From COMBO-56-21 sp041559015 (GTDB lineage Archaea > Thermoplasmatota > Thermoplasmata > UBA10834), in NCBI GenBank assembly GCA_041559015.1, contig JBFFED010000014.1, positions 1 through 35,062 of the forward strand: 35,062 bases of DNA. Direction: 5' to 3'. Within the stretch, counting starts at the first letter, position 1, and each line of letters starts with the position of its first letter. This document shows positions 28,429 through 35,062 of this stretch, one piece after another. The translations under genes were made by a program, and so were the position numbers. A model generated the notes under the pieces. The model saw nothing but the letters and a program-made list of their open reading frames with translations, was not told the DNA's origin and searched no databases.

Positions 28429-30510
28429 ATGAGACCCGAAGAGGGCCCTCGCCCGCCAGTGTGCAGGAAGGTGCCCCATACCATAGTGACCCACGGTCAC
28501 GAGCGTGTTGATGAGTACTTCTGGCTGAGGGACCGATCTAATCCCGGAGTCATCGAGTACATCGAGGCCGAGAACCGTTACGCGGCCGATATGATGAAGC
28601 ACACGGAACCGCTCCAGCGGAGCCTGTTTGAGGAGATGAGAGAGAGGACCGCGGAGACCGACGAATCGGTTCCGGAGACCATGGATGGGTTCCTCTACTA
28701 CAGGCGCACGGAGAAGGGGAAGCAGTATCCCATCCACTGCAGGAAGTTCGAGTACATGGACGATGAGGAAGAGGAGATCGTCCTGGATGAGAACGAAATC
28801 GCAGAGGGGAACGTGTTCTTCAAGGTGAGTCTGGTAAGGCCGAGCCCGGACCACAATCTGCTGATGTATCTGGCAGACACCGATGGTTCTGAGAGGCACA
28901 CGCTCTTCGTGAAGGACCTCGAGACTGGCGAGACGCTGCCCGACCGAATCGCGAACACTCACGACGCTGAGTGGGCCAACGACGGGAGGACCATATTCTA
29001 CTCGACGATGGGGCCTGACTACCGCCCCGACAAGGTCTGGCGTCACGAGCTCGGCAAGGACCCCAAGGGGGATGAGCTGGTGTACCACGAGAGGGACCCG
29101 GCCTACTACTACCTCGAGGTGACCAAGACCAAGTCTCTGGAGTACATCCTCGTGACGGTCGAGAGCGCGACCACCTCGGAGGTGCACTACATGTCCGCTG
29201 ACAAGCCGAAGTCCGAGTTCAGAGTGTTCTGCCCTCGGAAGCACAACGTGACCTACTTCGTGCTCCACTGGGAAGGCAAGTTCTACATAGTGACCAACGA
29301 GGACGCGCTCAACTTCAAGATCATGGAGGTCTCGGCATCCGAGCCCTCACGGGAGAACTGGAGGGACCTGGTCCCCCACAGAGAACGTGTGGCCATAGAC
29401 GTCAGCGACCCGCACCCTTGGGTCGAGGTCTTCAAAGGACATCTAGTTGTGTTCGAGAGGGAGAACGCCCAGGGCAGGATAAGAGTGTACAGGCTCAAGG
29501 ACATGAGCTCGTACTCGATAGAGTTTCCAGAGCGCCTGTACTTCGTGAGGCCGATGCCCAACCCGGACCCCACCTCGACGAAGCTGAGGGTGAAGTACTG
29601 GTCATGGGTGACGCCGACGACCATCTACGACTTCGACCTCGAGACCAGGCTGCTGGACCTGAGGAAGAGAGATGTGATCCCGGGCCACAACCCATCGGAG
29701 TACGCGTCCGACATGCTGTTCGCGAAGGCGAAGGACGGGACGAGGGTGCCGGTCTCGGTGGTGCACAAGAAAGGGCTGAGGAAGGACGGCTCCAACCCGT
29801 GCTTCCTGTATGGATATGGCGCTTACGGCACATTCGAATGGCCGACATCGGAGTTCGACACCGTGACGCTCTCCCTGCTCGAACGCGGGTTCGTGTGCGC
29901 ATATGCCCACATCAGGGGAGGGGCGGACATGGGCCGCATGTGGCACGGGAAGGGGCGGATGTTGAACAAGATGAACAGCTTCACGGACTTCATCGCCTGC
30001 GCCGAGCACCTGGTCAAGGAAGGTTACACATCCCCACGGAAGATAGCCGCCTTCGGGAGGAGTGCGGGAGGGCTCCTGATGGGAGGGATAGCCAACTTGA
30101 GGCCGGACCTGTTCGGAGTGGTCGTGGCCGAGGTGCCTTTCGTCGATGGCGTGACGACGATGCTCGATCAGTCCATCCCACTGACCGTCGGCGAACTCGA
30201 GGAGTGGGGCAACCCGGCCATCAAGGAGCACTACGACTACATGCTCCAGTACTCCCCGTACGACAACGTCGTGTCGAAGGCGTACCCGAACATGCTCGTC
30301 ACGGCCGGCTTCAACGACTCCAGGGTGCAGTACTGGGAACCGCTCAAGTGGGTCGCGAGGCTGAGGGCGAAGAAGACCGATGACAACATCATCCTGCTCA
30401 AGACGGGTATGTCAGAGGGGCATGCAGGGGCTTCAGGAAGATACGACCACCTGAAGTACGACTCATTCGTCTACGCATTCATACTCGACAGACTGGGAGT
30501 CACTGACTGA
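28429..30510 (+). CDS. ptrB: Oligopeptidase B (S9A serine peptidase)
   Basis: A 693-residue cytosolic serine peptidase of the prolyl oligopeptidase family. A seven-bladed propeller (about 75-420) caps the alpha/beta hydrolase domain (about 425-693). Catalytic residues are S545 (GRSAGG), D630 (NDSRVQYWEP) and H665 (EGHAGASGRY). The sequence SIPLTVGELEEWGNP carries E589 and E591, which match the Glu pair that binds basic P1 residues in bacterial oligopeptidase B. Each of these positions is shifted by 13 from the E. coli numbering as recalled. It therefore cuts short peptides after Arg or Lys, the same specificity as clostripain. It opens with the typical VDEYFWLRDRSNPGVIEYIE block. It follows the msr group with its own promoter. 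Confidence 0.93.
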   Translation: MRPEEGPRPPVCRKVPHTIVTHGHERVDEYFWLRDRSNPGVIEYIEAENRYAADMMKHTEPLQRSLFEEMRERTAETDESVPETMDGFLYYRRTEKGKQYPIHCRKFEYMDDEEEEIVLDENEIAEGNVFFKVSLVRPSPDHNLLMYLADTDGSERHTLFVKDLETGETLPDRIANTHDAEWANDGRTIFYSTMGPDYRPDKVWRHELGKDPKGDELVYHERDPAYYYLEVTKTKSLEYILVTVESATTSEVHYMSADKPKSEFRVFCPRKHNVTYFVLHWEGKFYIVTNEDALNFKIMEVSASEPSRENWRDLVPHRERVAIDVSDPHPWVEVFKGHLVVFERENAQGRIRVYRLKDMSSYSIEFPERLYFVRPMPNPDPTSTKLRVKYWSWVTPTTIYDFDLETRLLDLRKRDVIPGHNPSEYASDMLFAKAKDGTRVPVSVVHKKGLRKDGSNPCFLYGYGAYGTFEWPTSEFDTVTLSLLERGFVCAYAHIRGGADMGRMWHGKGRMLNKMNSFTDFIACAEHLVKEGYTSPRKIAAFGRSAGGLLMGGIANLRPDLFGVVVAEVPFVDGVTTMLDQSIPLTVGELEEWGNPAIKEHYDYMLQYSPYDNVVSKAYPNMLVTAGFNDSRVQYWEPLKWVARLRAKKTDDNIILLKTGMSEGHAGASGRYDHLKYDSFVYAFILDRLGVTD

Positions 30511-30519
30511 TGGCCTGTG

Positions 30520-31332
30520 TCATCTCAGCAGAAAGCTGAGGATCATCTCCGTCGCGGCTATGTACACGCCGAGAGTGAATATCGTCTTCACGGTCTTGGT
30601 CCTGAGTTTCTTGAGACCCCACGTCGACCCGACGAAGGCGAAGACGAACACCACAGGCGTCAGGATCAGGGCGAGATCGAAATGGACTGGAGCGGCCGTG
30701 TCAGCGGTCAGGACATAGGCCATGAACGCGGCGGGGGTGAGGATGGCTCCCATCAGGGCAGAGGTTCCTATTGCCCTCCTGGCCTCGATCCTGAATACGT
30801 ACATGATCAAGGGAACGCTCACGACGCCCCCTCCGATGCCGAAGCTGCCGATCAGGAAACCGGTCAGTATGCTGATCGCCATGCCCGCTAGCCTTCGCCT
30901 CAGGGTGAAGTCGGTCGGCGAAACCTGGCCCTCGGCCCTGGCCCTGTAGATGTCGTACAGCATCTTCGATGCCACCACGATCAGAAGGGTGGCGAAGCCT
31001 GCCTTCACCAGACGCTCGTCAACGGATCTCGTGAACATCACCCCCGCCAGGACACCCAGCAGGCCCGCAGATGCAAGGAGTGCCCCCAGCCTGAAGTCCA
31101 CGAGGTTCTTCCTGCTGTGCGTGAATGTTGCCGTGACCATGGTGACGAAGGCGAACATCAGGGAGAGAGGGACTATCTCCTCGATCTGGAGCTCGTCTCC
31201 GAAGAGCGAATCCATGATGGGCACATAGAGCTGGCCTCCCCCCAACCCGAGGTTCGAGTAGAAGAACGCGACCACGGCGACGAGGATGGAGACTATCAGA
31301 ACAGAGGCGGATTCGACGCCGCCGAAATCCAT
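30520..31332 (-). CDS. TauE/SafE-family membrane exporter
   Basis: A 270-residue membrane protein with about eight hydrophobic helices in two halves. FFYSNLGLGGGQLYVPIMDS opens the first half and FLIGSFGIGGGVVSVPLIMY the second; these 'GxGGG...vP' motifs are the TauE/SafE (DUF81) hallmark. Members export sulfite, sulfoacetate or other small organic acids. The gene is divergent from aldehyde:ferredoxin oxidoreductase over a palindrome-rich region, so it may handle a sulfur compound or acid linked to that enzyme, which is inference. TATA TTAATACG at 31353-31360 lies 25 bases before the ATG, so the mRNA is leaderless. Confidence 0.9.
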   Translation of the reverse strand: MDFGGVESASVLIVSILVAVVAFFYSNLGLGGGQLYVPIMDSLFGDELQIEEIVPLSLMFAFVTMVTATFTHSRKNLVDFRLGALLASAGLLGVLAGVMFTRSVDERLVKAGFATLLIVVASKMLYDIYRARAEGQVSPTDFTLRRRLAGMAISILTGFLIGSFGIGGGVVSVPLIMYVFRIEARRAIGTSALMGAILTPAAFMAYVLTADTAAPVHFDLALILTPVVFVFAFVGSTWGLKKLRTKTVKTIFTLGVYIAATEMILSFLLR

Positions 31333-31352
31333 GTGCTCGTGAACAAATCTTG

Positions 31353-31360
31353 CGTATTAA
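31353..31360 (-). promoter_or_regulatory. TATA box of the TauE/SafE gene (leaderless)
   Basis: On the minus strand TTAATACG within CCTTTAATACG; transcription would start at or next to the ATG at 31332. Confidence 0.5.
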
Positions 31361-31369
31361 AGGCGTGCG

Positions 31370-31389
31370 TTTGTACAAATGTTCGAACA
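31370..31389. promoter_or_regulatory. Two abutting perfect 10-bp palindromes
   Basis: TTTGTACAAA (31370-31379) and TGTTCGAACA (31380-31389) are each self-complementary and directly adjacent. They lie just upstream of the TauE/SafE TATA box, where an activator or a BRE-blocking repressor would bind. Related half-sites are at 31411-31422 and 31464-31480. Confidence 0.55.
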
Positions 31390-31452
31390 GGGAGCCGTTT
31401 TGACGCAATTCTTGCGAACAAGTACATCATTTCACTGACAGCCCCCAAATCC

Positions 31453-31480
31453 TTTTATATTCTGTCGCAATTCGTTCGAC
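31453..31480 (+). promoter_or_regulatory. AOR promoter and overlapping GTCG...CGAC inverted repeat
   Basis: TTTTATAT (31453-31460) is the TATA box. GTCGCAATTCGTTCGAC (31464-31480) contains GTCG/CGAC arms and lies between the TATA box and the expected transcription start near 31484, a position suited to repression. An SD (gggggcg, 31491-31497) precedes the TTG start by 7 bases. Confidence 0.5.
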
Positions 31481-31504
31481 AACGCAAGACGGGGGCGTCT
31501 AGAC

Positions 31505-33301
31505 TTGAGGATTCTGAGAGTCGACCTGACCAGCGGGAAGATGAGTGACCAGGAGGTTTCCGAGGAGGATTGTCGGAAGTACCTGGGCGGCCGGGGGCTC
31601 GCCGCCAAGATGCTTTATGAGGAGAACAAGCCGAAGATCGATGCGCTGGACCCGGAGAACCGACTGATATTCATGGCTGGCCCATACACGGGGACCCAGG
31701 GCTCCTTCACGGCGTTCTACAACGTGACGACCAAGGGGCCGCTCACGGGGGCAATACTATCCGCGCACTCCGGAGGGCACTGGGGGCCCATGCTCAGGAG
31801 AACCGGTTACGACGGGATAGTCTTCAAGGGCAGGTCTCCCAGACCCACCTATCTGCTTCTGACAGACTCAGGACCTGAGTTGCGGGACGCCTCGGATCTC
31901 TGGGGCAAGAACACCTTCGATACCATCGACGCCCTCGAGAAGAGACACGAGAAGGCAAAGGCGGCCGTAATCGGACCTGCTGGCGAGAAGCTGGTGCGGT
32001 TTGCAGCCATCATGAACGACCATCACAGGGCCGCTGGAAGGGGCGGCGTCGGGGCGGTGATGGGCTCCAAGAGCCTGAAGGCAGTCGTGGTCCATGGCAC
32101 GAAGGAAGTACCACAGGCGGACCCTGAGAAGCTCAAAGAGACATTCAAGACGGCCACTGCCACCGTCAAGGAGAAGTCCCAAGCTTTCTCGAAGTATGGC
32201 ACCTCGATGGTCGTCGGAATCACGGGCAAGGCAGGCGCGATACCAACCCGCAACCTGCAGACCGGTTACTTCCCAGAGTACGAGAAGATCGGGGGAGACA
32301 GCCTGGTCAACAACCACAAGACGAAGGACACCGCGTGCGCAAGATGTCCCCTCCACTGCGGCAACATGACCAAGGCCGAGAAGGACTACAACGCCGAGAC
32401 CGAGGGGCCAGAGTACGAGACACTGGCCATGTTCGGAGCGAATCTGGGCAACTCGAGCCTCGAGTCGATCATAATGGCGAACAACCTCTGCAACGAGTAC
32501 GGCATGGACACGATCTCATGTGCGGACACCATAGCTTGTGCATACGAGCTGTACGAGAAGGGCATAATCAGCGACAAGGACACCGATGGCCTTAGGCTCG
32601 TCTGGGGAGACCATGGCGCGATGACCAAGCTCGTGGAGATGACAGGCAAGAGGGAGGGCTTCGGCAGGCTCATCGGCGAGGGCTCCAGGAAGCTGGCCGC
32701 GAAGTACGGGCCGGAGGCGGCGAAGTACGCCATGAACGTGAAGGGTATGGAGTTCCCGGGCTATGACCCGAGGGGCATCCAGGGCATGAGTCTGGCCTTT
32801 GCGACCTCAACCAGAGGCGCTTGTCACCTGAGGGCGACCATGTACGTACCTGAACTCTTCCAGGGAGTCCTCGACAGGTTCACCGTCAAGGGCAAGGCGA
32901 AGACGCTCAAGGAACTGCAGGAGCTGTTCACCGTGCTCGATGCCATGGTCCTCTGCAAGTTCGGCGCGAGGAATGCCTTCGCCAACGACTGGAATAACAT
33001 GGTGATGCTCGTGAACGCGGCTACGGGCTGTGGATACTCTGTCGACGATCTGAAGAAAGTAGGCACGAGGATCTGGACGGTGGAGCGCCTTTTCAACCTT
33101 AGGGAGGGACTGTCGAAGAAGGACGACACCCTGCCAGAGAGGCTGTTCACGCTGCCCATACACGACGGCCCGTCCAAGGGCGCGGTCGTCAACAAGGCCG
33201 ACTTCGACGCCGAGCTCGTGGAGTATTACCGGCTCTGGGGCTGGACCGATGACGGTGTGCCGACGAAGGATGCCATCGAGGCACTCGGCATCCGGGCATA
33301 G
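31505..33301 (+). CDS. aor: Aldehyde:ferredoxin oxidoreductase (tungsten-pterin)
   Basis: A 598-residue enzyme of the AOR family, which oxidises aldehydes to acids with reduction of ferredoxin using a tungsten bis-pterin cofactor. It begins MRILRVDLTSGKMS and GGRGLAAKMLYEENKPKIDA, typical of the N-terminal pterin-binding domain. The 4Fe-4S ligands are C278, C281, C285 (CARCPLHC) and C484 (VLCKFG), matching the C-x2-C-x3-C...C pattern of Pyrococcus AOR. EGPEYETLAMFGANLG is the cofactor-contact block. Aldehydes arise from 2-keto-acid oxidoreductases during amino-acid breakdown, so it suits a peptide fermenter. TTG start with a good SD. No tungstate transporter or pterin gene is nearby. The next gene, a GyrI-like protein, lies 57 bases downstream. 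Confidence 0.95.
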   Translation: MRILRVDLTSGKMSDQEVSEEDCRKYLGGRGLAAKMLYEENKPKIDALDPENRLIFMAGPYTGTQGSFTAFYNVTTKGPLTGAILSAHSGGHWGPMLRRTGYDGIVFKGRSPRPTYLLLTDSGPELRDASDLWGKNTFDTIDALEKRHEKAKAAVIGPAGEKLVRFAAIMNDHHRAAGRGGVGAVMGSKSLKAVVVHGTKEVPQADPEKLKETFKTATATVKEKSQAFSKYGTSMVVGITGKAGAIPTRNLQTGYFPEYEKIGGDSLVNNHKTKDTACARCPLHCGNMTKAEKDYNAETEGPEYETLAMFGANLGNSSLESIIMANNLCNEYGMDTISCADTIACAYELYEKGIISDKDTDGLRLVWGDHGAMTKLVEMTGKREGFGRLIGEGSRKLAAKYGPEAAKYAMNVKGMEFPGYDPRGIQGMSLAFATSTRGACHLRATMYVPELFQGVLDRFTVKGKAKTLKELQELFTVLDAMVLCKFGARNAFANDWNNMVMLVNAATGCGYSVDDLKKVGTRIWTVERLFNLREGLSKKDDTLPERLFTLPIHDGPSKGAVVNKADFDAELVEYYRLWGWTDDGVPTKDAIEALGIRA

Positions 33302-33358
33302 CCTGACACTGCAGAAACCATGATTAAAGAGGATGGCGTTGCGGTCTAGGGTTGGAGC

Positions 33359-33829
33359 ATGGCATCCCCGAAGCTGGAGAAGAGGAAACCTGTGACTCTG
33401 ACGTACATCGAGTACGTGGGACCGTACAACAGCATACCCTTCCACGACACGATAGCCAGCCTGTACGCTTGGGTGAAGGAGAAGAAACTCATCCCTGGAT
33501 TCTATCCCATGGCAGTCTTCCACAGCGACCCCAAGACAACTCCACCGCGAGAGTGCAGGACGGATATCGCGATCACAGTCAACGGTGATCCCGAGCCGGA
33601 GGGCAACATCAGGGTTCGAAAGATGCCCTCGATGACCGTGGCCACGCTATCCCACAAGGGACCAGCGAGTGAGTACCAGAGATCCTATGACACGTTGGCA
33701 ACCTTCGTTAGAGACAAGGGGTACGTTGTCTCGGGCCCTCCGATGGAGATATACAGCAAGAAGCCAGAGAATGTTGACGGGGAGGCCATCATCTACGCCA
33801 AGATAATGTTCCCAGTAAGGAAGATGTAA
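33359..33829 (+). CDS. GyrI-like small-molecule-binding protein
   Basis: A 156-residue stand-alone GyrI-like (AraC effector-binding) domain, full length from VTLTYIEYVGPYNSIPFHDT to EAIIYAKIMFPV. It has two SHS2 halves: the first includes PGFYPMAVFHSDPKTTPPRE with the usual 'DP..tp...r.d' motif, the second has VRKMPSMTVATLSHKGPASE. Such domains bind hydrophobic compounds or hydrolyse cyclopropanoid compounds. There is no DNA-binding part, so it is a binding or enzyme protein rather than a regulator. SD ttggag lies at the ATG, with GATTAAAG (33322-33329) as TATA. Its position after aor may be incidental. Confidence 0.85.
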   Translation: MASPKLEKRKPVTLTYIEYVGPYNSIPFHDTIASLYAWVKEKKLIPGFYPMAVFHSDPKTTPPRECRTDIAITVNGDPEPEGNIRVRKMPSMTVATLSHKGPASEYQRSYDTLATFVRDKGYVVSGPPMEIYSKKPENVDGEAIIYAKIMFPVRKM

Positions 33830-33851
33830 GCAAGTCCCAGCCTTCGGAGTT

Positions 33852-33881
33852 GAGGCGAAAGGGTAATCCGAGATTCGCCTC
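33852..33881. promoter_or_regulatory. Perfect 8-bp inverted repeat around a TATA-like element
   Basis: GAGGCGAA (33852-33859) and TTCGCCTC (33874-33881) are exact reverse complements. The 14-base spacer holds GGGTAATCC, a TATA-like element about 28 bases before the NifX-like GTG. It is either an operator at that promoter or a terminator hairpin for the GyrI-like gene. Confidence 0.45.
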
Positions 33882-33892
33882 TTCTCACGTGC

Positions 33893-34246
33893 GTGAGAGT
33901 CTGCATACCCACCAGGGAGCCCGGAGGCCCTGACTCCGTCATTCCCGCGCACTTCAACGATATGGAGATCATCGATTACTACGACCTCCGGACCGATGGG
34001 GAGTTCGATCACTTCTCCCAGAGTGTCTTCTGCGGCGGAGGATGCTACGACGTGGTCGAGGCCATGATCAGACGTGAAGTCGAAGCCGTGGTGGTCGGAG
34101 GTATGTCGGCTAGCACGCGCCAGAGATTCAGGACAGCTGGTGTGAAGGTCTACAGAGCGGACGGTCTGGCAGTGAGAGTCTTATTGGATTCCCTCGCTAA
34201 GGGAAGTCTCGAAGAGCTGACGGCGAAGCAGGCGTCGACCTTGTGA
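33893..34246 (+). CDS. NifX/NifB-type dinitrogenase iron-molybdenum cofactor-family protein
   Basis: A 117-residue protein of the DiNase FeMo-co biosynthesis family. It begins MRVCIPTREPGGPDSVIPAH, then FNDMEIIDYYDL, and has CGGGCYDVVEAMIRREVEAV plus GGMSASTRQRFRTAGVKVYR. This is the fold that carries iron-sulfur or FeMo precursors in NifX, NafY and NifB tails. Stand-alone copies are widespread in organisms without nitrogenase, including many archaea, and probably handle metal clusters or molybdate/tungstate chemistry. GTG start, probably leaderless. Closeness to aor suggests, but does not prove, a role with its metal cofactor. Confidence 0.85.
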   Translation: MRVCIPTREPGGPDSVIPAHFNDMEIIDYYDLRTDGEFDHFSQSVFCGGGCYDVVEAMIRREVEAVVVGGMSASTRQRFRTAGVKVYRADGLAVRVLLDSLAKGSLEELTAKQASTL

Positions 34247-34296
34247 GAATGGAAAATCATTGGATGAAAGGGTTTTCAGCGATTCGCGTCCAGGCC

Positions 34297-34746
34297 TCAG
34301 AGGGTTGCGAGCTTGGCCTTGTTAGCCAAGTTCTCCTTGGCCATGCGCTCCATGACCCGAGCGGCCTCGTGGAGGAGCGTCTTTGCGACCTTGGCGCTGT
34401 CGGAATAGAACCGGGCGGAGGTCTCCTCGATGCTGGCTGCGAATGCTGCTGCCGCCTTCGCGTCCGCACCGACAGGGACCTTCGTGTCTATTAGGTAGTC
34501 TTCCCTGCGTATGTCCTGGATCGGTTCGAGGATCATCTCGTTGAGCTTCTGCTGTCTGGTATGCTCAAGCAGTTCACCACGCTTCTTATGAGAAGCGACT
34601 AGAGTCCTGAACATCTCTGCCGCTGAAGCGGCCTTGGGATCATTGGCCAACTCCTCGTACACGCCAGCAGCGCCCTTCTCGAGCTCCAGAGCGAACCGAA
34701 TCACCGACCCGAAGGTGGTGCACTCAGGGAACTCGCAGACCACCAT
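34297..34746 (-). CDS. Ferritin-like helical protein with degenerate metal site
   Basis: A 149-residue protein predicted as a four-helix bundle of the ferritin-like/rubrerythrin type. Helix 1 is FGSVIRFALELEKGAAGVYE, helix 2 AAEMFRTLVASHKKRGELLE, helix 3 AAAFAASIEETSARFYSDSA and helix 4 AARVMERMAKENLANKAKL. The usual E-x-x-H pairs of helices 2 and 4 are not intact (VASHKKR, AKENLANK), so a normal di-iron centre is doubtful. Two Cys occur near the start (CEFPEC, C4 and C9). ATG 34746 overlaps the stop of the aldehyde dehydrogenase gene as TGATG with SD aggtgg, so it is translationally coupled. An in-frame GTG at 34755 is less likely. Confidence 0.75.
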   Translation of the reverse strand: MVVCEFPECTTFGSVIRFALELEKGAAGVYEELANDPKAASAAEMFRTLVASHKKRGELLEHTRQQKLNEMILEPIQDIRREDYLIDTKVPVGADAKAAAAFAASIEETSARFYSDSAKVAKTLLHEAARVMERMAKENLANKAKLATL

Positions 34747-35062
34747 CAGAACCACCTAGTGATGACTACCTTCCTGTCGGTAAAGAACTTTATGGCGTCT
34801 TTTCCCTGCCCGTGAAGGTCACCGAAGAACGAGTCCTTGTACCCCGCGAAGGGGAAATACGCCATCGCAGCGACGATGCCCACGTTAATCCCGATGTTCC
34901 CGACTTGGAGCTTGTACCTGAAGTCGCGTGCGGACCTGCCGTTCTGAGTGTATATCGACGCGGCATTTCCGAACGGGTTCTTGTGTATGAATTCGATCGC
35001 ATCGTCCAGTGAGTCCATCCTGAGGTACGACACCACGGGACCGAATATCTCCTCCTGGGCGA
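34746..35062 (-). CDS. Methylmalonate-semialdehyde dehydrogenase-like (CoA-acylating) aldehyde dehydrogenase, C-terminal part
   Basis: The window ends inside this gene, so only about 105 C-terminal residues are seen. They read AQEEIFGPVVSYLRMDSLDD, NPFGNAASIYTQNGRSARDF, YFPFAGYKDSFFGDLHGQGK and VITRWF. The 'FPF.G.KdSffGDlh.qGkd...F.t..K.v..rW' ending is the signature of MmsA-type enzymes, which convert methylmalonate or malonate semialdehyde to propionyl- or acetyl-CoA in valine and pyrimidine breakdown. The catalytic Cys lies outside the window. It forms a coupled pair with the ferritin-like gene. Confidence 0.85.
   Translation of the reverse strand, partial: AQEEIFGPVVSYLRMDSLDDAIEFIHKNPFGNAASIYTQNGRSARDFRYKLQVGNIGINVGIVAAMAYFPFAGYKDSFFGDLHGQGKDAIKFFTDRKVVITRWF

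Noticed and set aside
28420..29268. 282-codon open frame on the minus strand
   Set aside because: It lies fully opposite oligopeptidase B, whose motifs are unmistakable; its His/Val/Leu-rich composition is typical of an antisense shadow in GC-rich DNA.
29418..30383. 321-codon open frame on the plus strand
   Set aside because: Out-of-frame shadow of oligopeptidase B, rich in Arg, Gly and Gln, with no domain.
1..35062. CRISPR, phage or conjugative element
   Set aside because: No regular direct repeats, Cas, capsid, integrase or conjugation genes were seen.

Overview
The window looks like chromosomal DNA of an uncultured archaeon, most likely a GC-rich Thermoplasmatota (Thermoplasmata) lineage. 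The evidence is archaeal TATA boxes about 25 bases before many starts, several leaderless genes beside genes with strong Shine-Dalgarno (SD) sites, frequent TTG and GTG starts, heavy use of AGG/ATA codons, small zinc-ribbon membrane proteins, a tungsten-type aldehyde:ferredoxin oxidoreductase, a heliorhodopsin, and an MtmB-family methyltransferase. The lineage is inferred from gene content only. No rRNA, tRNA, CRISPR array or transposase was found.

Layout. 1-343 (-) is the start of a MEDS-domain sensor that runs off the edge. 598-3596 (+) holds a secreted PHP-family metallohydrolase, a ferredoxin-like aldo/keto reductase and a zinc-ribbon membrane protein. 3618-6692 (-) holds a threonine-dehydratase-like and ornithine-cyclodeaminase-like pair, preceded by a secreted beta-propeller protein. 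6901-8106 (+) is an exported clostripain-family protease. 8119-10354 has a DMT transporter, an O6-alkylguanine-DNA alkyltransferase and a nucleotidyltransferase. 10470-13133 has two divergent saccharopine-dehydrogenase-family paralogues, one of which appears to start at CTG. 13189-16988 has small membrane and charged proteins, an MtmB homologue without pyrrolysine, and a zinc-ribbon/GAF protein.

17022-21505 contains an MFS transporter, a 340-base gene-poor stretch with strong hairpins, an ArsR-like regulator behind an AT-rich palindromic control region, and an ABC-2 exporter operon. 21757-23232 has heliorhodopsin followed by a SOUL heme-binding protein. 23242-30510 has a 14-TM MFS exporter, a DUF4910-type zinc peptidase, msrA, a nitroreductase, msrB and oligopeptidase B. 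30520-34246 has a TauE/SafE exporter divergent from aldehyde:ferredoxin oxidoreductase across a palindrome-rich promoter region, then a GyrI-like protein and a NifX/NifB-type protein. 34297-35062 (-) is the end of a methylmalonate-semialdehyde-dehydrogenase-like gene, translationally coupled to a degenerate ferritin-like protein.

Taken together, the window suggests a peptide- and amino-acid-using heterotroph. It has exported and cytosolic peptidases, amino-acid deaminating/dehydrogenase enzymes, aldehyde oxidation linked to ferredoxin, many exporters, and a protein-oxidation repair set near a light-sensing rhodopsin. The most notable items are the pyrrolysine-less MtmB homologue in which the recalled catalytic residues are also replaced, the heliorhodopsin/SOUL/Msr neighbourhood, the CTG start, and several palindromic control regions. 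No single multi-gene novel defence or mobile system is evident.
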